NCBI GenBank assembly: GCA_965227265.1
Contig: OZ245738.1
Span: 1,178,001 to 1,242,000, forward strand
Direction of reading: 5' to 3'
Length of the DNA stretch: 64,000 nt
Origin: UBA2336 sp965227265
Lineage (GTDB): Bacteria > Bacteroidota > Bacteroidia > Cytophagales > Cyclobacteriaceae
In this document: positions 44,489 to 54,333 of the stretch, one piece after another
Position numbering within the stretch: the stretch's first letter is position 1
Layout: each line of letters opens with the position of its first letter
Program-made: the position numbers and the translations under genes
The notes under the pieces: model-generated
Databases searched by the model: none
Seen by the model: the letters and a program-made list of their open reading frames with translations, nothing else
What the model was told of the DNA's origin: nothing

Positions 44489-45673
44489 GTGAGTTCACAC
44501 GTAGAAAATGTAAAAAGTCTCTTCAACGAATATGAGAAGCTGATCTCCCGGAAGAATACACCTGTGGAATCGGGAAATGGAATCTATCAACGCTACAAAT
44601 TTCCCGTGCTGACTGCTGCGCATGCCCCGGTTCACTGGCGTTATGATCTTAATCCACAAACTAATCCGTTGTTGCTGGAACGCATTGGAGTTAATGCTAC
44701 ATTTAATTCAGGTGCAATTCTTTGGAAAGGTAAAATTGTGTTGGTAGTGCGGGTGGAAGGGAATGACCGTAAATCTTTTTTTGCGTTGGCTGAAAGTGAT
44801 AATGGTATTGATAATTTTCGGTTCCGTGATTATCCTATTGAGCTTCCACAAACCAATGATCCTGACACAAATGTTTACGATATGCGCCTCGTGCAGCATG
44901 AGGATGGCTGGATTTACGGTTTGTTCTGCACAGAACGCAGAGATCAATCAGCAAAAGACTTTGATCAATCTGCCGCAACAGCGCAATGCGGAATTGTGCG
45001 CACACGCGACCTTGAAAAGTGGGAACGACTTCCTGACCTGATTACGAAAGGTGGTCAGCAACGCAATGTTGTGGTTCATCCTGAATTCATTAACGGCAAA
45101 TATGCCTTATACACACGACCTCAGGACGGTTTCATTGATGCCGGAAAAGGTGGCGGCATTGCCTGGGGACTTTGTGACTCCATGGAACAGGCAGTTGTGG
45201 ATACTGAAATAATAATTGAGCCTAAAATCTATCACACTATAAAGGAAGTGAAGAACGGTCAGGGTCCAGCGCCTATTAAAACAGAAAAAGGCTGGCTGCA
45301 TCTTGCACATGGAGTTCGCAATACGGCAGCCGGACTGCGATATGTTTTGTACATGTTCATGACGGATTTGAAGAATCCTTCCAACGTTATTTATAAACCG
45401 GCCGGTCATTTCATTTCTCCGGAAGGTGAGGAGCGCGTTGGTGATGTTTCTAACGTGGTGTTTTCCAATGGTTGGGTTGAGCAACAAGGAAATGTGTTTA
45501 TTTACTATGCATCTTCGGATACCCGGATGCATGTAGCTACAACAACCACTAAAAAACTGATGGACTATTGTATGAATACTCCGGAGGATGAATACAAATC
45601 ACACCTGAATGTGAAACAACGCGTGGCGTTAATCCACTCTAATTTAACCTGGATGAAAAGTAACTTGAAATGA
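44489..45673 (+). CDS. GH130 4-O-beta-D-mannosyl-D-glucose phosphorylase
   Basis: A 394-residue cytoplasmic phosphorylase with a GTG start (no ATG lies between the symporter stop and the conserved region). It splits mannosyl-beta-1,4-glucose with phosphate to mannose-1-phosphate and glucose. The catalytic general acid is Asp131 in TNVYDMRLVQ, at the same number as I recall for the Bacteroides fragilis enzyme. Other GH130 subgroup 1 features are HAPVHWRYDLNP, GRVNATFNSGA-type text (here RIGVNATFNSGA), CTERRD and HGVRNTAAGLRYVLY. No signal peptide is present. It overlaps the epimerase start by four bases. Confidence 0.93.
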   Translation: MSSHVENVKSLFNEYEKLISRKNTPVESGNGIYQRYKFPVLTAAHAPVHWRYDLNPQTNPLLLERIGVNATFNSGAILWKGKIVLVVRVEGNDRKSFFALAESDNGIDNFRFRDYPIELPQTNDPDTNVYDMRLVQHEDGWIYGLFCTERRDQSAKDFDQSAATAQCGIVRTRDLEKWERLPDLITKGGQQRNVVVHPEFINGKYALYTRPQDGFIDAGKGGGIAWGLCDSMEQAVVDTEIIIEPKIYHTIKEVKNGQGPAPIKTEKGWLHLAHGVRNTAAGLRYVLYMFMTDLKNPSNVIYKPAGHFISPEGEERVGDVSNVVFSNGWVEQQGNVFIYYASSDTRMHVATTTTKKLMDYCMNTPEDEYKSHLNVKQRVALIHSNLTWMKSNLK

Positions 45674-46890
45674 TTGCCGTGAAAGCCAATCCATTGATCA
45701 AAAACCTTTGGGCAGAAGCTTCACAAGAGCTTACGCAAAATATTTTGCCCTATTGGATGAACAAGATGGTGGATGATGCGAATGGCGGATTTTATGGAAG
45801 ACGCAATGGCAACGATGAGCTGATCGAGCTTTCGGATAAAGGCGTTATTCTAAATACCCGGATTTTGTGGACGTTCTCTCATGCTTATAGAATTCTGGTT
45901 GATTCTCTGGAACGTGAATCTTACCGCATCGTTGCTGAACGCGCATTCAGGTACATCACTGAAAATTTTACAGATCCTGAGAATGGCGGACTTTACTGGA
46001 TGGTAAACTTTCAGGGTAAACCAGTCTATACAAAGAAGCAGGTATATGCCCAGGCCTTTGGTATTTATGCGTTCACAGAATACTTCTGTGCCACGGATGA
46101 TAAGGCTGGACTCGATCAGGCTATTGAGCTTTATCAGTTATTGGAAAAACACAGTTACGATCAAGCAGAAGGTGGCTACCTCGAAGCCTTTGACCGTGAC
46201 TGGACATTGCTGGAAGATTTACGCCTTAGTGATAAGGATGCCAATGAGCGGAAGACGATGAATACGCATCTCCATGTGCTGGAAGCATATTCCAATCTCT
46301 ATACCTGTTGGAAGAATGCTCAGCTTGGTCAGCAGCTTAAAAAGCTAATTCTTATTTTCTTAGACAAGATTATCAACAAGGATAATCACCTTGATTTATT
46401 TTTTGACGATCACTGGAAAGTTAAGTCATCTATAATTTCGTTTGGTCACGATATTGAAGCAAGCTGGTTGTTACAGGAAGCAGCAGAAGTGCTGGAAGAT
46501 CCAATCCTTATAAAAAGAACAAAGGAAGCAGCGCTAAAAATTGTTCACGTAGTAGAGAATGATGGAATGACAGAACAAGGTGCTTTGATCAATGAAGTCC
46601 ATGGAAACGGTTCACGCGATACGGACATTCACTGGTGGCCACAAGCCGAAGCGTTGGTTGGATTTGTGAATGCCTGGCAAATCACACAGGATGAATCGTA
46701 TTTGATTAAGACAGATAAGCTTTGGTCGTTCATCAAAGAACATGTTGTGGATGCTAACGGTGAATGGCATTGGAGATTGAATGAAAGTAATAAAATCATT
46801 CGCACAGAAGATAAAGCCGGGCCGTGGAAATGTCCTTACCACAACGGCAGGGCTTGTATGGAATTAATGAAACGTTTAGAAGGGAAATGA
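45670..46890 (+). CDS. Cellobiose/mannobiose 2-epimerase (AGE family)
   Basis: A 406-residue (alpha/alpha)6-barrel enzyme that converts the reducing-end mannose of mannobiose to glucose, giving the substrate of the GH130 phosphorylase. The catalytic His residues are His260 in FGHDIEASWLL and His391 in CPYHNGRACMEL, with a further conserved His in NTHLHVLEAY. HWWPQAEALVG and GLYWMVNFQGKP are also present. These match the cellobiose 2-epimerase group and not renin-binding proteins. There is no signal peptide. It overlaps the GH130 gene by ATGA. Confidence 0.93.
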   Translation: MIAVKANPLIKNLWAEASQELTQNILPYWMNKMVDDANGGFYGRRNGNDELIELSDKGVILNTRILWTFSHAYRILVDSLERESYRIVAERAFRYITENFTDPENGGLYWMVNFQGKPVYTKKQVYAQAFGIYAFTEYFCATDDKAGLDQAIELYQLLEKHSYDQAEGGYLEAFDRDWTLLEDLRLSDKDANERKTMNTHLHVLEAYSNLYTCWKNAQLGQQLKKLILIFLDKIINKDNHLDLFFDDHWKVKSSIISFGHDIEASWLLQEAAEVLEDPILIKRTKEAALKIVHVVENDGMTEQGALINEVHGNGSRDTDIHWWPQAEALVGFVNAWQITQDESYLIKTDKLWSFIKEHVVDANGEWHWRLNESNKIIRTEDKAGPWKCPYHNGRACMELMKRLEGK

Positions 46891-46891
46891 T

Positions 46892-48202
46892 ATGAGAAAG
46901 ATTTTTCTACTCTTGTTGCTCACATGTGCTCAACTCCTGCACGCCCAGGATTTTGTTTCTGTAGCCAACGGCAAATTCATGCTGGCGGACAAGCCCTATT
47001 ATTTTATTGGCGCAAACATGTGGTACGGATGTTATCTCGGATCCGATAAAGTAAAAGGCGGACGTGAGCGATTGATCCGCGAACTGGATTTCTTAAAGAA
47101 GCAGGCTATCACTAACCTGCGTGTGCTGGGTGCTTCAGAGCTCTCTGCGTTTGATAATCATTTTCCCTTCACCATTCAAACAGCGCCTTCACAATATGAT
47201 GAATCGCTTTTGCAGGGACTTGATTTCCTGCTCGCTGAAATGAAAAAGCGCGATATGAAAGCTGTGATCTATCTCAATAATTACTGGAACTGGTCGGGCG
47301 GAATGGGACAATATGTAACGTGGGTCGATCCCGAATTTGCTGCCTCGGTTCCTTTTAATCCTGAAAGAAAATGGGAGCGCGAAATGACATTATCGGCATA
47401 CTTCTATTCTCATAACGAAGCACAGGAACATTTCAGGAATTACATCCACAATCTGATCTCAAGAAAAAATTCTTTTACCAACGTATCCTACAAGGATGAT
47501 CCTACTATTATGTCGTGGCAATTGAGCAATGAACCCCGACCCGGCATGGATGGTGATCAGGGCGAAAAGAATATTCATGACTTCATGAAGTGGATTGATC
47601 AGACAGCAGGTTATATCCATTCACTGGATACCAATCATTTGGTTTCCTCTGGCAGCGAGGGAAAGGTGGGAACGATACAAAAGCTGGAGTATTACGAACA
47701 AACCCATGCGAGTAAAAATATTGATTACCTCACACTGCATATCTGGGCCAAGAACTGGAGCTGGTTTAATGCCGATAAGCCGGATGAAACATTTCCGATT
47801 GCAAAGAAAAATGCACAGGATCATCTCAAGCTTCACATTGACCTTGCCAAAAAAATGAATAAACCGTTGGTGATGGAGGAGTTTGGACTTGATCGTGACC
47901 ATAAGAATTATTTGCCGGGAACATCAACCGCTATGCGGGACGAATATTTTATCGCATTGTTTGAAATGCTTTTCCGGGAAGCATCCCGGGGTGCACCAAT
48001 CGGAGGCGCAAATGTTTGGGCCTGGGGTGGAGAGGGTGTTCCCATGGAAAAAATTAAAGACAGCATTGACGCTTCAGCGTATGTGGGTGATCCTTTTGTT
48101 GAGCCACAGGGATTAAACTCTGTTTTTCAAAAGGACAAAAGCACGGTGCGCATTCTTAAAAAGTATAATACGTTATTCGACACATTACGCAAAAAGGAAT
48201 GA
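46892..48202 (+). CDS. GH5 (subfamily 7-like) beta-mannanase
   Basis: A 436-residue exported endo-mannanase. Signal peptide MRKIFLLLLLTCAQLLHAQ. The TIM barrel opens with PYYFIGANMWYGCYLGSD, typical of GH5_7. The acid/base is Glu214 in WQLSNEPRPG, and the nucleophile is Glu330 in MEEFGLDRD. LNNYWNWSGGMGQYV and GGANVWAWGGEG line the cleft. There is no extra binding module. It starts one base after the epimerase stop and its own stop overlaps an alternative HTCS start, so it belongs to the same transcript. Confidence 0.94.
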   Translation: MRKIFLLLLLTCAQLLHAQDFVSVANGKFMLADKPYYFIGANMWYGCYLGSDKVKGGRERLIRELDFLKKQAITNLRVLGASELSAFDNHFPFTIQTAPSQYDESLLQGLDFLLAEMKKRDMKAVIYLNNYWNWSGGMGQYVTWVDPEFAASVPFNPERKWEREMTLSAYFYSHNEAQEHFRNYIHNLISRKNSFTNVSYKDDPTIMSWQLSNEPRPGMDGDQGEKNIHDFMKWIDQTAGYIHSLDTNHLVSSGSEGKVGTIQKLEYYEQTHASKNIDYLTLHIWAKNWSWFNADKPDETFPIAKKNAQDHLKLHIDLAKKMNKPLVMEEFGLDRDHKNYLPGTSTAMRDEYFIALFEMLFREASRGAPIGGANVWAWGGEGVPMEKIKDSIDASAYVGDPFVEPQGLNSVFQKDKSTVRILKKYNTLFDTLRKKE

Positions 48203-48270
48203 TATCAGCTCATTTGAAAGTGATAGGGGATATGCTATCTTCGAAAACGTCCTTTCGTAAACCGGTTTCT

Positions 48271-51200
48271 ATGAGAAAAGCTTGCCTACTGTTGGCATTT
48301 TTGCTTGTTGCCGGAGTTGCGGTTGCGCAACCAGGCGAATTGCGAAAAAAGCGGATCATTTTCGACCAGCTCTCAGAAAATCAAAGCCTGTCACAAAGCT
48401 CCATCAATTGTGTATTACAGGATCATGATGGCTTTCTCTGGATCGGAACATTTTCCGGCCTTATCCGATACGATGGATATGAAACAACTGTGTTTCACAG
48501 TGAGAATAAACCCGGTAAAATTCAGAGCAACAAAATTGTTACCATTTATGAAGATCGCGAAGGCTACTTATGGATAGGTACGCACATGGGCGGACTTTTC
48601 CGCTACGATAAACACCGCAATGAGTTTGAGCACTTCAGTCATAAGAAAGATGACCCTGCCAGTTTAAGTAATAATAATGTCTGGTCGATCGAAGAAGATA
48701 AGCATGGCAATTTGTGGATCGGAACAGAAATCGGACTGAATATCCTGCGGAAAGGTAAAGCCGGGTTTGAACGGATATCGAAAGCCAACACGCCTTCTCT
48801 AAGTTATGATTTCATTACCGATATTCACCTTTCATCGTCCAACGATCTTTGGGTTTCTACCGAAGAAGGATTAAACAGGCTGGTCGTTACCGGTAAGCCA
48901 GGAGCTGAACATTATTCTTTTGAGAGTTACAGCTATGATGAAGATGTTTCCAACAAGGCACTCCACAACTATATCTACCAGATTGAAGAGTTAACAGTGA
49001 ATGGAAAGCCTTCGATCTGGCTCAGTACCAAAAAGGGCCTCAAAGGATTGTTCAATAATAAGCTTAAAAATTTCCTGGTACCGCATAAGTCGCTTAGCTA
49101 TTCTTTTTTTAGAAGCCTGCTTGCGGTGGATGGCAAGAATCCGTTTTTGATTGCCGGATCGGAAACAGGTTTGTCATTGTTCGATCCGGAAACACAGCGT
49201 TTTGAAACAGTTCCGTATGATGATTATCGTGAGATGAACATTAGTCACCGAACCATCACTGCATTATACATTGATGAAGGTGGGGTGTTATGGGTAGGCA
49301 CCAAGAAAGGATTAAATAAATTCGACACGTACACGAAAGACTTTGAAGCGTTTCGAACAACCCAGTTTGACAAGTCAAAGAACATCATCACGGGCGTACA
49401 AAACTCCTCTCTGGGAGGTTACTGGATTTCAACTATTGGCGGGGGGCTTTTTAAATTCGATGATAAGGATTCGTTTACGCACTACAAGATCATCAGTCGC
49501 GAAGAGAATGATTTTACGGAATTCATTCAAACCCTATATTCCGATGGCAAAGGGAATGTCTGGGTAGGCACAGCGGGCGCGGGTGTTTATCATTTTAATG
49601 AGAAGGAGATTGGTAAAACAGGTACGATCTCCAGATTTGATCACTACTTCACTAAATCTGACTCTCCGCTGAGCGATGATTATGTAATGTCTTTAGCGGG
49701 TGACCGCGATGGGAATATACTTGTCGGGATGTGGAGCGGGGGATTGAATAAGATAACAACCGGTAAGAAAGTTATCAATTTTGACGAGCCTTCGCTTAAA
49801 CGTGCACCCGTGGTGGTTCTTCATCCCGATCATACCGGTACCATTTGGGTAGGAACACGCGGTAAAGGATTCTATCGCATTCGTGAAACTGGGGGTAAGC
49901 CAACCATCAAACATTATTATAAAGATGAAGCCGACACACTTAACACGATCAGCAATAACTTTATCAATGCAGTGTATGAAGATCATGCCGGAACGTTATG
50001 GATTGGTACGGATGGTGGACTAAATGCGTTTGACAGGAGAACAGAAGAATTTTCTCATTACCCGTTGGAAGGTGGACCGAGCAACGATGTTATTGTCAGC
50101 ATTCTGGAAGATGATCAAGGGAAGCTATGGCTCGCACACTGGAACGGCCTCACTGTAATTGATCCGGCTGACCCGCGCTGGATGAGGAACTATGATAACA
50201 ACGACCGGATTATGGGCGGGTTTTTCTATAATAATATCTGTGTAAAAAACAGAGAAGGGCATCTGTTATTTGCAGGTTCAGAAGGATTTAATCGCATCGA
50301 CACAAAACGAATCGTTCAAAAACCGGAAGAGTATCCTTTGGCTATAACACAGTTTGAGTTGTTCGGAAAGCCGGTAACCTATGGAGAAGAAATTGACGGA
50401 CGCGTTATTCTGACAAGTCCCCTACAAAATAACTTGAAAGTAGAGTTAAAGCATTTTGAAAACTCCATAGCGTTCGAATTTGCATCGCTCGACTACGCAG
50501 CGCCAGAGAAAATCAGGTATGCATATATGCTAGAAGGATTTAATAAAGAATGGAGCTATACAACAAGCGAAAGGCGTTATGCCAACTATACAAACTTAAA
50601 TTATGGTAAGTATACGTTTAAAGTAAAGGCTACGAGTACCGATGGTGTGTGGAGTGATGTCTACAGCAAGGTACAAATCACCATCCGGCCACCTTGGTGG
50701 AAAACGAATTGGGCACTGTTGATGTACATCGTGGTGGCGTTCGTGGTTTTATACGGATTCAGGAAACTGGTTCTGTTGCGGGCTAACCTCATTCACGACA
50801 TCAAGCTTGAACGACTACAGCGTGAGAACATGGAAAAGCTGAATAAAGCAAAGCTTCAGTTTTTTACCAACATTTCACATGAATTCAGAACACCACTTAC
50901 CTTGATTTTGGGCCCGGCTCAAAGCCTGCTCGATTCCAGTAACCTCGGAAAAATTTTCCGTAATCATGCAATGAGCATCAGCACGAATGCACAACGGTTG
51001 CTGAGATTAGTAAATCAGTTACTTGATTTCCGTAAGGCAGAATCCGGTAACCTCAAACTAGAGGTATCAGAGGGAAACATCGTTCGGTTCATCAAGGAAA
51101 TTAAGCTTTCCTTCGATATGCTGGCAGAGCAAATGAACATTCAGTTTTCGATGGACTCCTCTTCGCCAATCATTAAACTATGGTTTGACCGGGATCAGTT

Positions 51201-52434
51201 CGAGAAAATTATGTTTAACCTTTTGTCCAATGCATTCAAGCATACCCCTTCTGGCGGAACTATCGCAATTCATATTAAGGAAGTTCAGGATGATGTGATC
51301 ATTACAGTTGAAGACACCGGCAAAGGAATTAAGAGCGAACATTTCGATAAAATATTTCAGACATTCTTCAGTTACGATGACGACAAACATCACACCGGTA
51401 CAGGCATCGGTCTTGCCCTGACGAAAAGTCTCGTAGATATGCATCATGGAAAAATTGATGTGCAGAGTCGTGAAGGGGAGTTCACGCGCTTTATTGTGAG
51501 CTTGCGTAAAGGATCAGGACATTTTCATGAAACTGAAATTCAACGCTTGTCAAATGATATCGAAAGTATGGATCACTATCCGTCACTGGTTGGTCTTGAG
51601 TTGTCGCCTGTAGAAGGTGATCAACTGGACACGCAACCTGCATTGTGCCGGCCTGAACGTAAGTTGCTTATTGTTGAGGATAATGAAGGAGTACGTTCCT
51701 ATATCCGTTCTATTTTTCAAGCTGAATATGAAATAGTTGAAGCTGAAAATGGAAAGGAGGGCTGGACGCTTGCGGTGGACCAGTCACCGGATATTATCAT
51801 CAGCGATATTATGATGCCCGTGATGGATGGGATCACGCTTTGTAAAAAACTGAAATCGGATGTTAAGACTTCTCACATCCCGGTAATTTTGTTAACGGCT
51901 CGAACGGCCTTAATCTTTAAGGTGGAAGGGCTTGAAACGGGTGCAGATGATTATGTAACCAAACCGTTCAATCCAAAGCTGCTGGAGCTTAAAGTCCGGA
52001 ACTTTATCCGGATTCGCGAAAGCATGCGTAAGCATTTTTCAAGCAAGGATATACTGACCATCGAGCCTCGTAAAGTAACACTCACATCCGTGGATGAAGT
52101 GTTTGTGACAAAAATGGTGGAGAGCATTGAGAAGAATATGAGCAATGCTGATTACTCGGTCGAAGAGTTGAGTCTTGATGTGGCCATGAGCAAAATGCAA
52201 CTCTATCGCAAAATGAAAGCATTAACGAACCAGTCTGCAAATGAGTTTATCCGCACCATGCGCCTCAAGCGAGCTGCACAATTACTGGAGCAGAATCAGC
52301 TTACCGTTGCTGAAGTAACCTACGAAGTTGGCTTTACCGATTTGCCATATTTCCGTGAATGCTTTAAAAAGATGTTTGGCGTTACGCCATCCGAATACTC
52401 CAGCTCGACAACTCGTGAAGATCAAGTAAACTAA
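48271..52434 (+). CDS. Hybrid two-component system sensor/regulator (HTCS)
   Basis: A 1387-residue single-protein two-component system. The ATG at 48271 gives a clean signal peptide (MRKACLLLAFLLVAGVAVAQ); upstream in-frame ATGs at 48199 and 48232 would place it internally. The periplasmic sensor has about twelve beta-propeller repeats of the type DHDGFLWIGTFSGLIRYD and a Y_Y_Y domain (AYMLEGFNKEWSY). One membrane helix lies at about 812-831. The histidine kinase has His870 in NISHEFRTPLT, the N box NLLSNAFKHT, and DTGKGI. The receiver has Asp1179 in ISDIMMPVMDG. A C-terminal AraC DNA-binding domain ends YEVGFTDLPYFRECFKKMFG. It probably senses mannan oligosaccharides and activates this locus. 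Confidence 0.95.
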   Translation: MRKACLLLAFLLVAGVAVAQPGELRKKRIIFDQLSENQSLSQSSINCVLQDHDGFLWIGTFSGLIRYDGYETTVFHSENKPGKIQSNKIVTIYEDREGYLWIGTHMGGLFRYDKHRNEFEHFSHKKDDPASLSNNNVWSIEEDKHGNLWIGTEIGLNILRKGKAGFERISKANTPSLSYDFITDIHLSSSNDLWVSTEEGLNRLVVTGKPGAEHYSFESYSYDEDVSNKALHNYIYQIEELTVNGKPSIWLSTKKGLKGLFNNKLKNFLVPHKSLSYSFFRSLLAVDGKNPFLIAGSETGLSLFDPETQRFETVPYDDYREMNISHRTITALYIDEGGVLWVGTKKGLNKFDTYTKDFEAFRTTQFDKSKNIITGVQNSSLGGYWISTIGGGLFKFDDKDSFTHYKIISREENDFTEFIQTLYSDGKGNVWVGTAGAGVYHFNEKEIGKTGTISRFDHYFTKSDSPLSDDYVMSLAGDRDGNILVGMWSGGLNKITTGKKVINFDEPSLKRAPVVVLHPDHTGTIWVGTRGKGFYRIRETGGKPTIKHYYKDEADTLNTISNNFINAVYEDHAGTLWIGTDGGLNAFDRRTEEFSHYPLEGGPSNDVIVSILEDDQGKLWLAHWNGLTVIDPADPRWMRNYDNNDRIMGGFFYNNICVKNREGHLLFAGSEGFNRIDTKRIVQKPEEYPLAITQFELFGKPVTYGEEIDGRVILTSPLQNNLKVELKHFENSIAFEFASLDYAAPEKIRYAYMLEGFNKEWSYTTSERRYANYTNLNYGKYTFKVKATSTDGVWSDVYSKVQITIRPPWWKTNWALLMYIVVAFVVLYGFRKLVLLRANLIHDIKLERLQRENMEKLNKAKLQFFTNISHEFRTPLTLILGPAQSLLDSSNLGKIFRNHAMSISTNAQRLLRLVNQLLDFRKAESGNLKLEVSEGNIVRFIKEIKLSFDMLAEQMNIQFSMDSSSPIIKLWFDRDQFEKIMFNLLSNAFKHTPSGGTIAIHIKEVQDDVIITVEDTGKGIKSEHFDKIFQTFFSYDDDKHHTGTGIGLALTKSLVDMHHGKIDVQSREGEFTRFIVSLRKGSGHFHETEIQRLSNDIESMDHYPSLVGLELSPVEGDQLDTQPALCRPERKLLIVEDNEGVRSYIRSIFQAEYEIVEAENGKEGWTLAVDQSPDIIISDIMMPVMDGITLCKKLKSDVKTSHIPVILLTARTALIFKVEGLETGADDYVTKPFNPKLLELKVRNFIRIRESMRKHFSSKDILTIEPRKVTLTSVDEVFVTKMVESIEKNMSNADYSVEELSLDVAMSKMQLYRKMKALTNQSANEFIRTMRLKRAAQLLEQNQLTVAEVTYEVGFTDLPYFRECFKKMFGVTPSEYSSSTTREDQVN

Positions 52435-52443
52435 TTAAGTGTT

Positions 52444-53115
52444 ATGTATAAATATCTTTTAAGCACCCTGATGGTGTTCATGGTAATCACGCTGACTGCT
52501 TTTCAGTTCAAGCCGATGAAAATAATTTTCTTCGGGGATTCTATTACAGAAATGGGTGCTCAATCAGGTGGCTATATTGACAGGCTACGTCAGCTTGCTG
52601 TTCCGATCAGTGAATTTGATTTAATAGGAAAAGGTATTGGTGGTAATAAAGTGTACGATTTATACCTCAGACTGGAAGATGATGTGCTTAGCCAATCCCC
52701 GAACGTTGTTTTCATCTATGTTGGAATCAACGATATATGGCATAAGCGCAATGCCGGAACTGGCACGGATGCAGACAAGTTTGAGAAATTTTACCGCGCA
52801 TTAATCAAAAAGATGCTCGACAAAAATATTAGAGTGGTGTTATGTACTCCGGCTGTTATTGGTGAACGTACGGATAACAGTAACGAGCAGGATGGCGAGC
52901 TGAATTATTACAGCGGCATAATCCGAAAGCTGGCCAAGGAAAATGATCTTGCAATCGTTGATCTGCGAAACGATTTTTCAGAATACCTTAAAAAGAATAA
53001 TCCGCAGAATCTGGAAAAAGGAATTTTAACTACCGATCGTGTCCACCTGAATGAAGAAGGTAACAAGCTTGTTGCAGCCTCGATCTGGAAGGTAATCCAG
53101 TCACTTAAAAAGTAA
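52444..53115 (+). CDS. SGNH/GDSL acetyl-esterase
   Basis: A 223-residue exported esterase. Block I FFGDSITEMG has the nucleophile Ser33, block II contains GKGIGGNKV, block III is YVGINDIW, and the catalytic pair Asp198/His201 lies in TDRVHLNEEG. A hydrophobic N-terminus (residues 5-20) acts as signal sequence. In a mannan locus it most likely removes acetyl groups from mannose residues so the backbone enzymes can act. It starts 9 bases after the HTCS gene. Confidence 0.88.
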   Translation: MYKYLLSTLMVFMVITLTAFQFKPMKIIFFGDSITEMGAQSGGYIDRLRQLAVPISEFDLIGKGIGGNKVYDLYLRLEDDVLSQSPNVVFIYVGINDIWHKRNAGTGTDADKFEKFYRALIKKMLDKNIRVVLCTPAVIGERTDNSNEQDGELNYYSGIIRKLAKENDLAIVDLRNDFSEYLKKNNPQNLEKGILTTDRVHLNEEGNKLVAASIWKVIQSLKK

Positions 53116-53121
53116 TATACT

Positions 53122-54327
53122 ATGAAATACGCGTGGATTCTTTTAGTCCTTCTTACGCTTAATGTGCAGGCTCAAAAATTTGATTCACTTGCTACAACTC
53201 CGCCCATGGGTTGGAACAGCTGGAATACATTTTCAGTAAACATCGATGAGAAATTAATTAAAGGCATTGCTGACAGCTTCATTAAAGACGGCTTAAAAGA
53301 TGCAGGTTACGAGTACATCGTAATCGATGACGGCTGGATGGCAAAGGAGCGTGATAAGAACGGTAACTTGTTAGCCGATCCAATAAAGTTTCCAAACGGA
53401 ATGAAAGCCGTTGTCGATTACGTTCACAGCAAAGGCTTAAAGTTTGGCATTTACAATTGTGCTGGCAACAAAACCTGCGGGGGATACCCCGGTTCTCGCG
53501 GTCATGAATATCAGGATGCACTCCTGTATGCTTCATGGGGAGTTGATTATCTCAAATACGACTGGTGTAACACAGAAAAACTGAATGCGGAAGCTGCTTA
53601 CATTACGATGCGCGATGCTTTGTATGCAGCAGGCCGCCCGGTTGTCTTCAGCCTATGCGAATGGGGCGATAATCAACCATGGACTTGGGGTAAGAATGTT
53701 GGTCATCTCTGGCGTACAACGGGTGACATTACAAACTGCTGGGATTGTGAAGATGATCATGGAACCTGGTCATCGTGGGGAGTACTCCGCACAGTGAACA
53801 TGCGCAAGGATATCCGGCAATACGCTGGTCCCGGTCACTGGAATGATCCTGATATGATGGAGGTTGGAAACGGAATGACAGTACAGGAAGATCGGTCTCA
53901 TTTCTCGCTTTGGTGTATGTTGGCCGCTCCGTTGATTATGGGAAATGATCTTCGGATCATGAAACCGGAAACGCGTGCAATCCTGACCAACAAGGATGTT
54001 ATTGCGATCGATCAGGATGTGCTGGGCGTTCAGGCATTGCGCTATACAACAATTGATAGTGTTGAAGTTTGGGTAAAGCCGCTGCTAAATGACGAATGGG
54101 CAGTATGTTTTCTAAACCTGAAAAGCAGATCGCAAACCTTCAACTTTAATTGGCAGAACTACGCTATAATAGATGAGGTGTCGAAGCGTACCCTAAACCC
54201 CAAAAGGGAAAATGTATATCAACTGAAAAACCTGTGGACTAAAAAAATAGAAGGTACTACAGCAAAATCCCTCAATGCAACGATTGCTTCACACGATGTG
54301 GCAATGTTCAGATTATATCGTAAATAA
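53122..54327 (+). CDS. GH27 alpha-galactosidase
   Basis: A 401-residue exported alpha-galactosidase removing alpha-1,6-galactose side chains from galactomannan. Signal peptide ending LNVQA/Q. GH27 motifs: TPPMGWNSWNTF, VIDDGWM, FGIYNCAGNKTCGGYPGS. The nucleophile is Asp147 in YLKYDWCN, and the acid/base is Asp202 in WRTTGDI. GHWNDPDMMEVGN contributes substrate-binding Asp residues. A C-terminal beta-sandwich follows. It is packed 6 bases from both neighbours. Confidence 0.95.
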   Translation: MKYAWILLVLLTLNVQAQKFDSLATTPPMGWNSWNTFSVNIDEKLIKGIADSFIKDGLKDAGYEYIVIDDGWMAKERDKNGNLLADPIKFPNGMKAVVDYVHSKGLKFGIYNCAGNKTCGGYPGSRGHEYQDALLYASWGVDYLKYDWCNTEKLNAEAAYITMRDALYAAGRPVVFSLCEWGDNQPWTWGKNVGHLWRTTGDITNCWDCEDDHGTWSSWGVLRTVNMRKDIRQYAGPGHWNDPDMMEVGNGMTVQEDRSHFSLWCMLAAPLIMGNDLRIMKPETRAILTNKDVIAIDQDVLGVQALRYTTIDSVEVWVKPLLNDEWAVCFLNLKSRSQTFNFNWQNYAIIDEVSKRTLNPKRENVYQLKNLWTKKIEGTTAKSLNATIASHDVAMFRLYRK

Positions 54328-54333
54328 AATTCT

